Below, piece after piece: positions 8,950-16,118 of a stretch of 64,000 nucleotides of DNA. The position numbers and the translations under genes were made by a program. The number at the start of each line of letters is the position of its first letter. Position 1 is the first letter of the stretch. The notes beneath the pieces are model-generated. The model did no database searches. It was not told the DNA's origin and saw only the letters and a program-made list of their open reading frames with translations. This DNA comes from Micromonospora okii (GTDB lineage: Bacteria > Actinomycetota > Actinomycetes > Mycobacteriales > Micromonosporaceae): NCBI RefSeq assembly GCF_020884795.1, contig NZ_BBZF01000013.1, positions 39,438 through 103,437 on the forward strand, read 5' to 3'.

Positions 8950-9303
8950 CTGTGTCCTCCTGTACCGAACGCTCGCGCCGGCCGGTGGAGACGCACAGAC
9001 CGACGCCTGGATGCGATCGCAAGCGCGCCGGCCCGGTCGCGCGGGGCAGCGACGCACACCCATACCCGCTGGGTGCGGGAGGGATCACTTGCTGACAACC
9101 CGCGTACTGTAGCCCTCCGTAGTGCTGGGGGTCACACCGAGGGCCTCCCGCCGCCGATGATCTTCGTCGCTGTGTTATGAGGAAAAATCTGATATAGAGG
9201 CTCGTCACGACGTCGAGGCCGCCCTCCCCGACGGGAGAGCGGCCTGAGCAGCAAATCAGTTTGTTTCGAGTGACAGATCAGCCCGGCGGGCCGGGCGGGG
9301 CGG
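8950..9303. other. Intergenic region between hppA and the anti-sigma gene
   Basis: This 354-bp stretch contains the hppA leader, a TACAGT that could be a minus-strand -10 at 9106-9111, an AT-rich patch near 9178-9196, and the hairpin at 9216-9245. No coding frame with family similarity was found on either strand. Confidence 0.5.
9216..9245 (-). terminator. Hairpin terminator after the bldG/anti-sigma operon
   Basis: AGGCCGC pairs with GCGGCCT, and inside it CTCCC pairs with GGGAG around a CGAC tetraloop; one C-A mismatch separates the two stems. It lies about 60 bp past the stop of the anti-sigma gene. Confidence 0.7.
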
Positions 9304-9738
9304 TCAGCGGCTCACCGGCCAGACCATCCGGACCTCGGTGCCGACGCCCTCCTCCACCGGGCGGACCTGGAGATCCTCGACGAAGCCGGCGAGCAGCGCG
9401 AAGCCCACGCCGGTGGTCAGGTCGTCCTCGTCGAGCGACTCGTTGGCGAGCTGGTCGGCGTCGAGCGCGGCCAGCCCGATGCTCGCCTCGATCGGCGCCC
9501 GGTCCACCACCCGCACCGAGTACGCGCCGGTGTCGGACATCTCCACCAGCACCGGCTCGGCCACCTGGTACTGCCGGTGCAGGGCCACCGCCCGGGTGCA
9601 CGCCTCACCGATGGCCAGGCGCACCTCGTCGAGCAGGTCCTCGCGCACGCCGGCGCGGCGGGCCACCGCGACGCCGACCAGCCGGGCGGTGCGCACGTGC
9701 ACCGGGGCCGGCGAGAAGGAGAGCCGAACCGTGGCCAT
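9304..9738 (-). CDS. RsbW-like anti-sigma factor (HATPase_c_2 kinase)
   Basis: This 144-residue protein has the single-domain GHKL ATPase fold of anti-sigma serine/threonine kinases. The N box is in LLDEVRLAIGEACTRAVALH and the G1-type glycine box in DLTTGVGFALLAGFVEDLQV. Its ATG 9738 overlaps the stop of bldG (TGATG), so the two are co-translated. In Streptomyces the equivalent partner of BldG is an anti-sigma factor (ApgA/SCO3548, from memory) that is sequestered by unphosphorylated BldG. By inference it phosphorylates the STAS partner encoded just upstream and holds one or more sigma factors. A terminator follows at 9216-9245. Confidence 0.88.
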   Translation of the reverse strand: MATVRLSFSPAPVHVRTARLVGVAVARRAGVREDLLDEVRLAIGEACTRAVALHRQYQVAEPVLVEMSDTGAYSVRVVDRAPIEASIGLAALDADQLANESLDEDDLTTGVGFALLAGFVEDLQVRPVEEGVGTEVRMVWPVSR

Positions 9739-10094
9739 CAGGCGCCGGCGCCGGCCGGGTCGACCCCGATCGCCGCGTCGACCGTCGGGAACAGCGGGAA
9801 GACCTGGTCCAGCGCCGTGATACGGAAGATCTTGAGCAGCGGCTCCTTGGCACAGACCAGCGCGAAGCTGCCCCCCGCCGCCCGCAGCCGCTTCAGCGCG
9901 CCGACGAGCACGCCGAGGCCGGTGGAGTCGAGGAAGTCGACCCGGCCCAGGTCGACCACGACGTGCCGGGCCCCGCCGTCGATCAGCTCCAAGAGCCGTT
10001 CGCGCAGGCGGGGGGCGGTGTAGACGTCGACCTCACCGCCGACCTCGAGCACCGTGTGCTCCCCCACGGCACGCGTCGCCAGCGACAGCTCCAT
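9738..10094 (-). CDS. bldG: BldG-like anti-anti-sigma factor (STAS domain)
   Basis: ATG 10094 follows GAGGAGGA closely and gives 118 residues. The STAS fold is clear: [20 protein letters not shown], then [20 protein letters not shown]. The phosphorylatable serine is in DSTGLG, so phosphorylation by the adjacent kinase can switch partner binding. C-terminal [20 protein letters not shown] is typical of the BldG subgroup. In Streptomyces BldG is needed for aerial growth and antibiotic production. The gene pair, with hppA on one side and a divergent helicase on the other, keeps that arrangement. This supports the name, although the exact sigma target in this organism cannot be read from sequence. 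Confidence 0.9.
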   Translation of the reverse strand: MELSLATRAVGEHTVLEVGGEVDVYTAPRLRERLLELIDGGARHVVVDLGRVDFLDSTGLGVLVGALKRLRAAGGSFALVCAKEPLLKIFRITALDQVFPLFPTVDAAIGVDPAGAGA

Positions 10095-10235
10095 CGGTCC
10101 TCCTCGCAAGAGTCGTAAACTCTCCTGGGCATCTAACCATCCCCGGCAAAGCCATCCGTGAGGTCACCGGCGCAGGCTTCCCCTTACCCGCACCCCCGGC
10201 GGTCGACGCCGAACACTTGTGCGAGAGTGCAGGAC

Positions 10236-12731
10236 GTGCCCCCCGCAGCAACCGTAGCCGCAGGCCACGGCCCCGACCGCCCGCCCGTGGCGGCCCCGGC
10301 CGAACTGCTGCGTCGGCTCCGGGCACGCACCGCCGCCGACCCGGTCACCCACGTCGAGCGGGTGCCGGCCCGCGCCGGGCAACCCGCCCCCTGGCCCGGG
10401 TGGGTGCCCGAGGAGCTGCGGGCGGCGTTCGCCCGGCGCGGCGTGGTCGCGCCCTGGCGGCACCAGGCCGAGGCCGCCGACCTCGCGTACGCGGGCCGGC
10501 ACGTCGTCGTCGCCACCGGCACCGCCTCCGGCAAGTCGCTGGCGTACCAGCTCCCGGCGCTGGCCACCCTGCTCGCCGACCCCCGGGCCACCGTGCTCTA
10601 CCTGGCCCCGACCAAGGCGCTCGCCGCCGACCAGTTCCGCGCCGTCGCCGGCCTGGAGCTGGAGGGGGTACGCCCCGCCTGCTACGACGGCGACACCCCG
10701 CGCGCCGAGCGGGACTGGATCCGTCGGCACTCCCGGTTCGTGCTGACCAACCCGGACATGCTGCACCACGGCATCCTCCCCGGGCACGCCCACTGGTCCG
10801 GCTTCCTGCGCCGCCTGACGTACGTGATCGTGGACGAGTGCCACACCTACCGGGGCGTGTTCGGCTCGCACGTCGCGCACGTGCTGCGCCGGCTGCGCCG
10901 CCAGTGCGCCCGTTTCGGCCGTACCCCCGGTCAGGCGCTCGCCGGCTCGCGCAGCACCCCCGGTCGGGCGCTCGCCGGCTCGCGCGGTACCCCTGGGCCC
11001 GTCTTCGTGCTGGCCTCGGCCACGGCCGGTGACCCGGCGACGGCGGCCGGGCGGCTCACCGGCCTGCCCGTCACGGCCGTCACCGAGGACGCCTCCCCGC
11101 GCGGCGGCGTGACGTTCGCCCTCTGGGAGCCCCCGCTGCTGCCCGCCGACACCGACGCGGCCGATCCGGGCGTCGCCGACCTCGCGCCGTCCCGCCGGTC
11201 GGCGCTGCGGGAGACCGCCGACCTGCTCGCCGACACGGTCGCGGCGGGGGTACGCACCCTCGCCTTCGTCCGCTCCCGCAAGGGCGCCGAGGTGGTGGCC
11301 GCCAACGCCCGGCGGGCCCTCGACGAGGCGGTCCCCGGGCTGGGCGAGCGGGTGGCCGCCTACCGGGCCGGCTACCTGCGCGAGGAGCGGCGCGGGCTGG
11401 AACGCGCGCTGCTGCGCGGCGACCTGCTCGGGCTCGCCTCGACCAACGCGCTGGAGCTGGGCGTCGACCTCGTCGGGCTGGACGCGGTGCTGATCTGCGG
11501 CTGGCCGGGCACCCGGGCGTCGCTGTGGCAGCAGGCCGGGCGGGCGGGGCGCTCCGGCGACGAGGCGCTCGCCGTGCTGGTCGCCCGGGACGACCCGCTC
11601 GACACCTACCTGGTGCACCACCCGGAGGCCCTGTTCGGGCGGCCGGTCGAGGCCACCGTGCTCGACCCCGCCAACCCGTACGTGCTCGCCCCGCAGCTTG
11701 CCTGCGCCGCACACGAGGCCCCGCTCACCCCGGCCGACCTGGAACTCTTCGGCTCCGGTGCGAAGGAGGCGGTGGACTCGCTGGTCGAGGCGGGGGCGCT
11801 GCGGCAGCGACCGACCGGCTGGTACTGGCGGCACCGGGAGCGGCCCGAGGTGGACCTGCGCGGCGAGGGCGGGGCCCCGGTCTGCGTGGTCGAGGCCGCC
11901 ACCGGCCGGCTGCTCGGCACCGTCGACGGCGGGTCGTCGCACTTCCTCGTCCACCCCGGCGCGGTGCACCTGCACCAGGGCGTGTCGTACGTGGTCGACT
12001 CGCTCGACCTGGAGGAGGGGTGCGCGCTGGTGCACCCGGAGGAGCCCGACTGGTCCACCCACGCCCGGGACGTGACCTCGCTGACCGTGGCGTCGGTGCG
12101 CTCGTACGTCGACGCCGGCCCCGTCGGGCTCTTCCTCGGCGAGGTGGACGTGACCAGCCAGGTCGTGTCGTACCAGCGGCGGCGGATCGCCACGGGCGAG
12201 GTGATCGACACCCGGCCGCTGGACCTGCCGGCCCGCGAGCTGCGCACCGTGGCCGTCTGGTTCACCGTGTCGCCCGAGTCGCTGGCGGCGGCCGGCGTCG
12301 AGCCGGCGGACGTCCCCGGGGCGCTGCACGCCGCCGAGCACGCCGCGATCGGGCTGCTGCCGCTGATGGCCACCTGCGACCGCTGGGACATCGGCGGGCT
12401 CTCCACGGCGTTGCACCCGGACACGGAGGCCCCCACCGTCTTCGTGTACGACGGGCACCCGGGCGGGGCCGGGTTCGCCGAGCGGGCTTACCGGACGGCG
12501 GCGCAGTGGCTGCGCGCCACCCGCGAGGCCATCGCCGAGTGCGGGTGCGAGGCGGGCTGCCCGTCCTGCGTCCAGTCCCCGAAGTGCGGAAACGGCAACA
12601 ACCCGCTGTCGAAGCCGGACGCCGTGCGGGTCCTCGACGTGGTGCTGGCCAACCTTCCGCCCGCCGGGCCGCCCCAGCAGCCCGGCCCGGCCGACGCCCC
12701 GGACTCGGCGGCGGCCGGCTCGCAGGAATAG
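10236..12731 (+). CDS. DEXH-box helicase with DUF1998 zinc domain (MrfA/Hrq1-like)
   Basis: The product is a superfamily 2 helicase of about 831 residues. The start is uncertain: GTG 10236 or GTG 10227, both before the conserved part. Motif I is ATGTASGKSLAYQLP (Lys near residue 100), motif II is VDECHTY, and motif III is LASATAG. The RecA2 domain carries STNALELGVDLVGLDAVLIC and QQAGRAGRSGDEAL. The C-terminal DUF1998/MZB domain ends with CGCEAGCPSCVQSPKCGNGN, whose four cysteines bind zinc in MrfA, a Bacillus DNA repair helicase. By family the role is probably DNA repair. An in-frame 33-bp tandem repeat (GTPG-ALAGSR units) lies between motifs II and III. The gene is divergent from bldG, as in Streptomyces. 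Confidence 0.93.
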   Translation: MPPAATVAAGHGPDRPPVAAPAELLRRLRARTAADPVTHVERVPARAGQPAPWPGWVPEELRAAFARRGVVAPWRHQAEAADLAYAGRHVVVATGTASGKSLAYQLPALATLLADPRATVLYLAPTKALAADQFRAVAGLELEGVRPACYDGDTPRAERDWIRRHSRFVLTNPDMLHHGILPGHAHWSGFLRRLTYVIVDECHTYRGVFGSHVAHVLRRLRRQCARFGRTPGQALAGSRSTPGRALAGSRGTPGPVFVLASATAGDPATAAGRLTGLPVTAVTEDASPRGGVTFALWEPPLLPADTDAADPGVADLAPSRRSALRETADLLADTVAAGVRTLAFVRSRKGAEVVAANARRALDEAVPGLGERVAAYRAGYLREERRGLERALLRGDLLGLASTNALELGVDLVGLDAVLICGWPGTRASLWQQAGRAGRSGDEALAVLVARDDPLDTYLVHHPEALFGRPVEATVLDPANPYVLAPQLACAAHEAPLTPADLELFGSGAKEAVDSLVEAGALRQRPTGWYWRHRERPEVDLRGEGGAPVCVVEAATGRLLGTVDGGSSHFLVHPGAVHLHQGVSYVVDSLDLEEGCALVHPEEPDWSTHARDVTSLTVASVRSYVDAGPVGLFLGEVDVTSQVVSYQRRRIATGEVIDTRPLDLPARELRTVAVWFTVSPESLAAAGVEPADVPGALHAAEHAAIGLLPLMATCDRWDIGGLSTALHPDTEAPTVFVYDGHPGGAGFAERAYRTAAQWLRATREAIAECGCEAGCPSCVQSPKCGNGNNPLSKPDAVRVLDVVLANLPPAGPPQQPGPADAPDSAAAGSQE
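10921..10986 (+). repeat. 33-bp in-frame tandem repeat in helicase gene
   Basis: Two adjacent 33-bp units (11 codons, R/STPG(Q/R)ALAGSR) plus a partial third lie at 10921-10986 and beyond. They encode a Gly/Ala/Ser-rich loop between helicase motifs II and III. The reading frame is kept. Confidence 0.8.
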
Positions 12732-12755
12732 ATCGGGGCCCGGCGGGGCATTGAT

Positions 12756-12775
12756 GCATGGGAGCGCTTCCATGC
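12756..12775. promoter_or_regulatory. CebR/LacI-type operator
   Basis: GCATGGGAGCGCTTCCATGC is a 20-bp inverted repeat with one mismatched pair. Its core TGGGAGCGCTTCCA differs by one base from the 14-bp operator TGGGAGCGCTCCCA bound by the cellobiose repressor CebR in Streptomyces. It lies 25 bp past the helicase stop and about 50 bp before the GTG of the 68-aa gene. No sugar-use gene is nearby. Confidence 0.6.
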
Positions 12776-12826
12776 GTTCTCGGGTTCGCCACCACATGAA
12801 CGCCGTTACCCGCCGGAGGAGGAGTC

Positions 12827-13033
12827 GTGGCCGACACCATCGCCGAGACCGTCGACCTGCTCTACACCATCGACCAGGAGAAACTCACCCCCGACCAGCA
12901 GATCGCCCTCGGCAACGCGCTGGCCGCGCTCGCCCAGGCCGAACGGCTGGACCAGATCAACGAGCGGCTGCGCAGCATCCAGCGGGTGCTGGACTCGTGG
13001 GCGCTCAAGGCGACGGCCGACGGCGGGCGGTGA
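12827..13033 (+). CDS. Small conserved hypothetical protein, 68 aa
   Basis: GTG 12827 is preceded by GGAGGAGGAGTC, a strong ribosome binding site. The protein is short, acidic and almost wholly helical (MADTIAETVDLLYTIDQEKL, then ALGNALAALAQAERLDQINE). A heptad-like pattern suggests a coiled-coil or helical hairpin that could act as a partner or adaptor protein. There is no signal peptide or membrane segment. I do not recognise a named family. A CebR-like operator sits about 50 bp upstream. The next gene starts 53 bp downstream with its own ribosome binding site. Confidence 0.75.
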   Translation: MADTIAETVDLLYTIDQEKLTPDQQIALGNALAALAQAERLDQINERLRSIQRVLDSWALKATADGGR

Positions 13034-13086
13034 ACACCGGAATCGACGCTGTGCGAGACTCCGGCGACATTCGAAGGAGATTCCCC

Positions 13087-13665
13087 ATGCAGCTCGAAGC
13101 CTTGCAGCAGCAGCGGCAGTTCCACGTCCGGCAGCGCATCCGGATGATGGTCAACCAGTACGAGGTCCACTCCGTCGCCCCCGACGGGTCGGAGGGCGGG
13201 CTGCTGGCGTTCGCGCAGCAGAAGCGGCTCGCTTTCAAGGAGCAGGTGACCATCTACACCGACGACAGCAAGCAGCAGCCGCTGCTCGGCTTCAAGGCCC
13301 GCCAGCGGCTCGACATCGGTGCCACGTACGACGTGACCGACCACGCCGGCAACCCGATCGGCCTGTTCCGCAAGGACTTCGCCCAGTCGCTGCTGCGCTC
13401 GACGTGGCACGTCGAGCAGGCCGGCCTGCCGCAGGTCACCGGCCAGGAGCGGAGCATGCCGGTGGCGCTGCTGCGCCGGTTCGTGGACTCGCTGTCCTGG
13501 CTGCCGTACCACTTCGACTTCACCGCCGGTGGCCAGCCGGTGTTCTCGGTCATCAAGAAGTGGGGCCTGCGCGACCGGTACGTCGTCGAGGTGCACAACC
13601 CGCAGATCGACCGGCGGCTCGTGATCGCCATGGCGATCGGCCTGGACGCCCTCCAGGGCCGCTGA
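13087..13665 (+). CDS. LURP-one-related / scramblase-like protein
   Basis: ATG 13087 follows GAAGGAGATTCCCC, giving 192 residues. The sequence fits the LURP-one-related family, a tubby-C-like beta barrel around a central helix: RQRIRMMVNQYEVHSVAPDG, LLAFAQQKRLAFKEQVTIYT, LLGFKARQRLDIGATYDVTD and YVVEVHNPQIDRRLVIAMAI. Bacterial members are common in actinobacteria and have no proven reaction. Tubby-like domains can bind membrane phosphoinositides in eukaryotes, so a membrane-surface role is only a guess. No signal peptide is seen; the C-terminal segment RRLVIAMAIGLDALQ is the hydrophobic core helix of the fold rather than a membrane span. It may be cotranscribed with the small gene upstream. 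Confidence 0.85.
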   Translation: MQLEALQQQRQFHVRQRIRMMVNQYEVHSVAPDGSEGGLLAFAQQKRLAFKEQVTIYTDDSKQQPLLGFKARQRLDIGATYDVTDHAGNPIGLFRKDFAQSLLRSTWHVEQAGLPQVTGQERSMPVALLRRFVDSLSWLPYHFDFTAGGQPVFSVIKKWGLRDRYVVEVHNPQIDRRLVIAMAIGLDALQGR

Positions 13666-13693
13666 CCCCTCGCTTAAAACGCGGTCAAGATCT

Positions 13694-13757
13694 GCACAAC
13701 TTCGGGGAAGGTGGGGCCTCGCGGCGCGACATGGCCGCACTTTCCCTGAAGTTGCGC
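13694..13757. repeat. Intergenic inverted repeat, interspersed-element type
   Basis: GCACAACTTCGGGGAA and TTTCCCTGAAGTTGCGC are inverted copies of one sequence, with a nested pairing of GTGGGGCC with GGCCGCAC. It begins 29 bp past the LURP-like gene. I recall similar AACTTCAGGGAAA words scattered in Micromonospora genomes. It could also end transcription for both converging units. Confidence 0.5.
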
Positions 13758-13777
13758 GGGCCTCGGGGCGGAGAGGC

Positions 13778-14555
13778 TCAGAGCACCACGCCCATCTCCT
13801 CCCGCCAGGCGCAGGAGGTCGGGGCTCGCCGTCGGCGACCGGCGGACGATCGCCGCCACCAGCGCATGCCCCACCGGTCGGTGCCGGACCTCCGCCGTCG
13901 CCAGCCGGTCGGCGCTCACGATCGCCTCGCCCGCGTTCGCCAGGTCACCGGCCCGCAGGAACCCGCTCGCCGCGTCGAGCAGGTAGGCCGCCCGGCGCTC
14001 CGGCGGCAGCCGACAAAAGGCAATGCCCGCGACGAGCCGCCGATGCGCGGCGGGATCGGTGGGGCCCTCCCCGAGATCGACCGTCGCCGCCACCCCGGCC
14101 AGCTCGACCACCGTCGGGCCGAACGACGTCCGGTAGTGGTCCTGCCCCTCCCCCACGATCTCCGCCGCCGCGCCGGCCTGGTCGAGCAGTTCGCCGACGC
14201 TGTCGGCGTGCCCGAGGGTGGCCGCCCCGCGCGCGGCCACGATCAGCAGCGTCCCGTGGACGGAGAGCTGGTCGGCGGGGCCGGCGAGCGGGTTCGGCGG
14301 CGCGATCCGGTGGGCCACCGCGACGCTGATCTCCACCGCGTGCCGGGCCTGTCCCTGGGCCAGCAGCGCGTACCCGAGTTGGACGGCGGCGGCACCCGTC
14401 AGGAGCTGGTCGTCGGTGCCCTGGCCGACCGCCAGGGCCCGGTCCGCGGCCAGCCACGCCAGGTCGTCGACCCCGAGCTTGCGCAGCACCGCCGACGCGA
14501 CCTGGTACGCCTCGGCCAGGTGACGCGCGCCCTCCGGCGCACCCGGCCCCTTCAT
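13778..14555 (-). pseudogene. Remnant of an XRE-type TPR regulator (N-terminus lost, 3' frameshift)
   Basis: The open frame from 14555 reads as the C-terminal TPR-like half of the roughly 400-residue XRE regulators common in Micromonospora and Streptomyces: RHLAEAYQVASAVLRKLGVD, LAWLAADRALAVG, VAHRI, RAAYLLDAASGFLRAGDLAN. The usual N-terminal helix-turn-helix of about 70 residues is absent upstream. Near the 3' end one extra G around 13800-13806 breaks the frame. Without it the protein would end LLRLAEEMGVVL and stop at 13778-13780, a normal ending for the family; with it translation runs on to 13674. Two independent defects make this a decayed gene. It borders the accessory DUF4157 gene, consistent with a hotspot for rearrangement. 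Confidence 0.7.
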
Positions 14556-14738
14556 CAGACGAGGACACCCCGGGCTGACCCGACGCTCCTCGGGAGGTCC
14601 ACCACACGCACCATGTCAGCGACATGGCGGCTTCCCGCCGCCGGGACACCGCCACATCGCCGACACGGAGTCGATCAAACAGAGCGGCCGGGCTGAGTTC
14701 CTGGCCTTCTTCCAGGTCGCGTTCAGGCGGGCGGGCGT

Positions 14739-16118
14739 TCAGGCACGGGAGACGCGGACCAGCCGGTAGCTGGGCTGGTGTTGGGTTTTGAGCGGGACGC
14801 TGGTCCGCTCGTACTCCGCGTTCCCGAGCTCGACCTCGGAGCCCTCCTGCACGTTCAGCTCCCTGACGGTCACGGTCAGGGGACTGTGGCCGGCCGCGCC
14901 GGCGTTGGCGCTGTTAACCCTGTTGATGCCTGCGAGAAGGCTCTCCGCGAACCCCTGGGCGGGCTCGTTGTCGGTGAGCACGTAGGCGTGGCTCGCGGGC
15001 CCCATCACCACGTCGAGACAGGAGGCGAGGTCGTTCGGCGGCGGCAGCTTCGTCCACGGCCCCGGGTGCGGCACGAAGATGTCGGTGTGCGGCACGTGGT
15101 TGCCGAAGGCCGTGATGGAATCCCGGTGCAGCACCACCGCACCGGCGGGCACGCCCACACTGGCAAGGGCGAACTGTGCCGTCGACGTCATGTCCGGGTC
15201 GTAGGACGACACCTGACCGCGCCGTTTCGCGAGGCCGCCCAGGAAGCTGGCCTCTTCCTTGCTGACGACGTTGACCCCGCCGGTCACGGTGTGGCGTACC
15301 ACTGCCAGCGCCTCCTCGACCTCGTAGATCTCGTCGTCTGCGGCCAGCGCCTGCAGGTCGGCGATCATCGCCGGGGGGAGGCCGAGGCCCGCGAACGCCG
15401 GATGATTGGGCACGTCGTTCGCCTCTATCAGGGAGCCTTCCCCCGTCTGTTGGTCCATCACGGCGATCATTCGCTGGACCGCCGGGCTCCCGGCATCGTG
15501 CCCGGGGTGCGCGGCATGATGCTCCGGCGGGGCGGCGAGGGACGCGGGTGCCGCCGACAGTGCCCTGGTCGCGTTCTCCTCGGCCTCCCGCTCGAACCGG
15601 TCGGACGGATCGCTGACCCGCAGCCCGTCGCCGCGGTCCGTGCCGTCCACGGCGCCAAGGCGCTGCTGGACTACGTGGGTCAGCTCGTGAGCGAGGGTGT
15701 GCGGGTCGCCGCCGCCCCGGCCGATCACCACGTGGTTGCCCGAGGTGTAGGCGCGTGCCCCGATCTCGCTGGCCGACTGCTCCGCCGCCGTGCCGGTGTG
15801 CAGCCGGACATCGGAGAAGTCCGCGCCGAGCCTGGCCTCCATGTCGACCCTGGTCACCTCGTCGAGGGGTGCTCCCGGGGACCGCAGCACCTCTGGCACC
15901 GTCGACCGCTGGACCGGCGACTCCCCGGCCAGCAGGCGGTTGACCTCGGAGTTGCCGATGGCGCGCTGGAGCGCCGCCAGCGCGGCCGGCGTGAGGGCTT
16001 CCGGCCCCAGGTCGGCATGGGTCGGGCGCGCGGGTGCGAGTGCCGCGTCTTGGACGGGCGTGGTGCGGTGTGGGGAGCCCGTGAGGCGCTGCCGCTCCGG
16101 ATCCTGCCGTGCGCGCAT
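14739..16118 (-). CDS. DUF4157 (HExxH) protein with unassigned C-terminal domain
   Basis: ATG 16118 follows GGAG at good spacing (GGAGACGATC) and gives 459 residues. Residues 84-160 form a DUF4157 domain: LDEVTRVDMEARLGADFSDV, RLHTGTAAEQSASEIGARAY, and the zinc-protease-like HELTH at 144-148 followed by VVQQ. The domain ends in the common VQRM motif near residue 215. DUF4157 proteins are typical cargo or accessory proteins of contractile injection systems and polymorphic toxins, where the domain sits before a variable effector region. The remaining 245 residues (for example EALAVVRHTVTGGVNVVSKE and TAFGNHVPHTDIFVPHPGPW) match nothing I know. No injection-system genes are in the window. The upstream TadE-like frame runs into this gene without a stop. 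Confidence 0.75.
   Translation of the reverse strand: MRARQDPERQRLTGSPHRTTPVQDAALAPARPTHADLGPEALTPAALAALQRAIGNSEVNRLLAGESPVQRSTVPEVLRSPGAPLDEVTRVDMEARLGADFSDVRLHTGTAAEQSASEIGARAYTSGNHVVIGRGGGDPHTLAHELTHVVQQRLGAVDGTDRGDGLRVSDPSDRFEREAEENATRALSAAPASLAAPPEHHAAHPGHDAGSPAVQRMIAVMDQQTGEGSLIEANDVPNHPAFAGLGLPPAMIADLQALAADDEIYEVEEALAVVRHTVTGGVNVVSKEEASFLGGLAKRRGQVSSYDPDMTSTAQFALASVGVPAGAVVLHRDSITAFGNHVPHTDIFVPHPGPWTKLPPPNDLASCLDVVMGPASHAYVLTDNEPAQGFAESLLAGINRVNSANAGAAGHSPLTVTVRELNVQEGSEVELGNAEYERTSVPLKTQHQPSYRLVRVSRA

Noticed and set aside
10164..12797. Minus-strand open frame of 877 codons opposite the helicase gene
   Set aside because: Composition-driven shadow; the plus strand carries all helicase motifs in one frame.
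14561..14738. Plus-strand fragment reading HIADTESIKQSGRAEFLAFF
   Set aside because: It reads like protein but is short, has no start, and could not be tied to any family; left as unexplained noncoding sequence.
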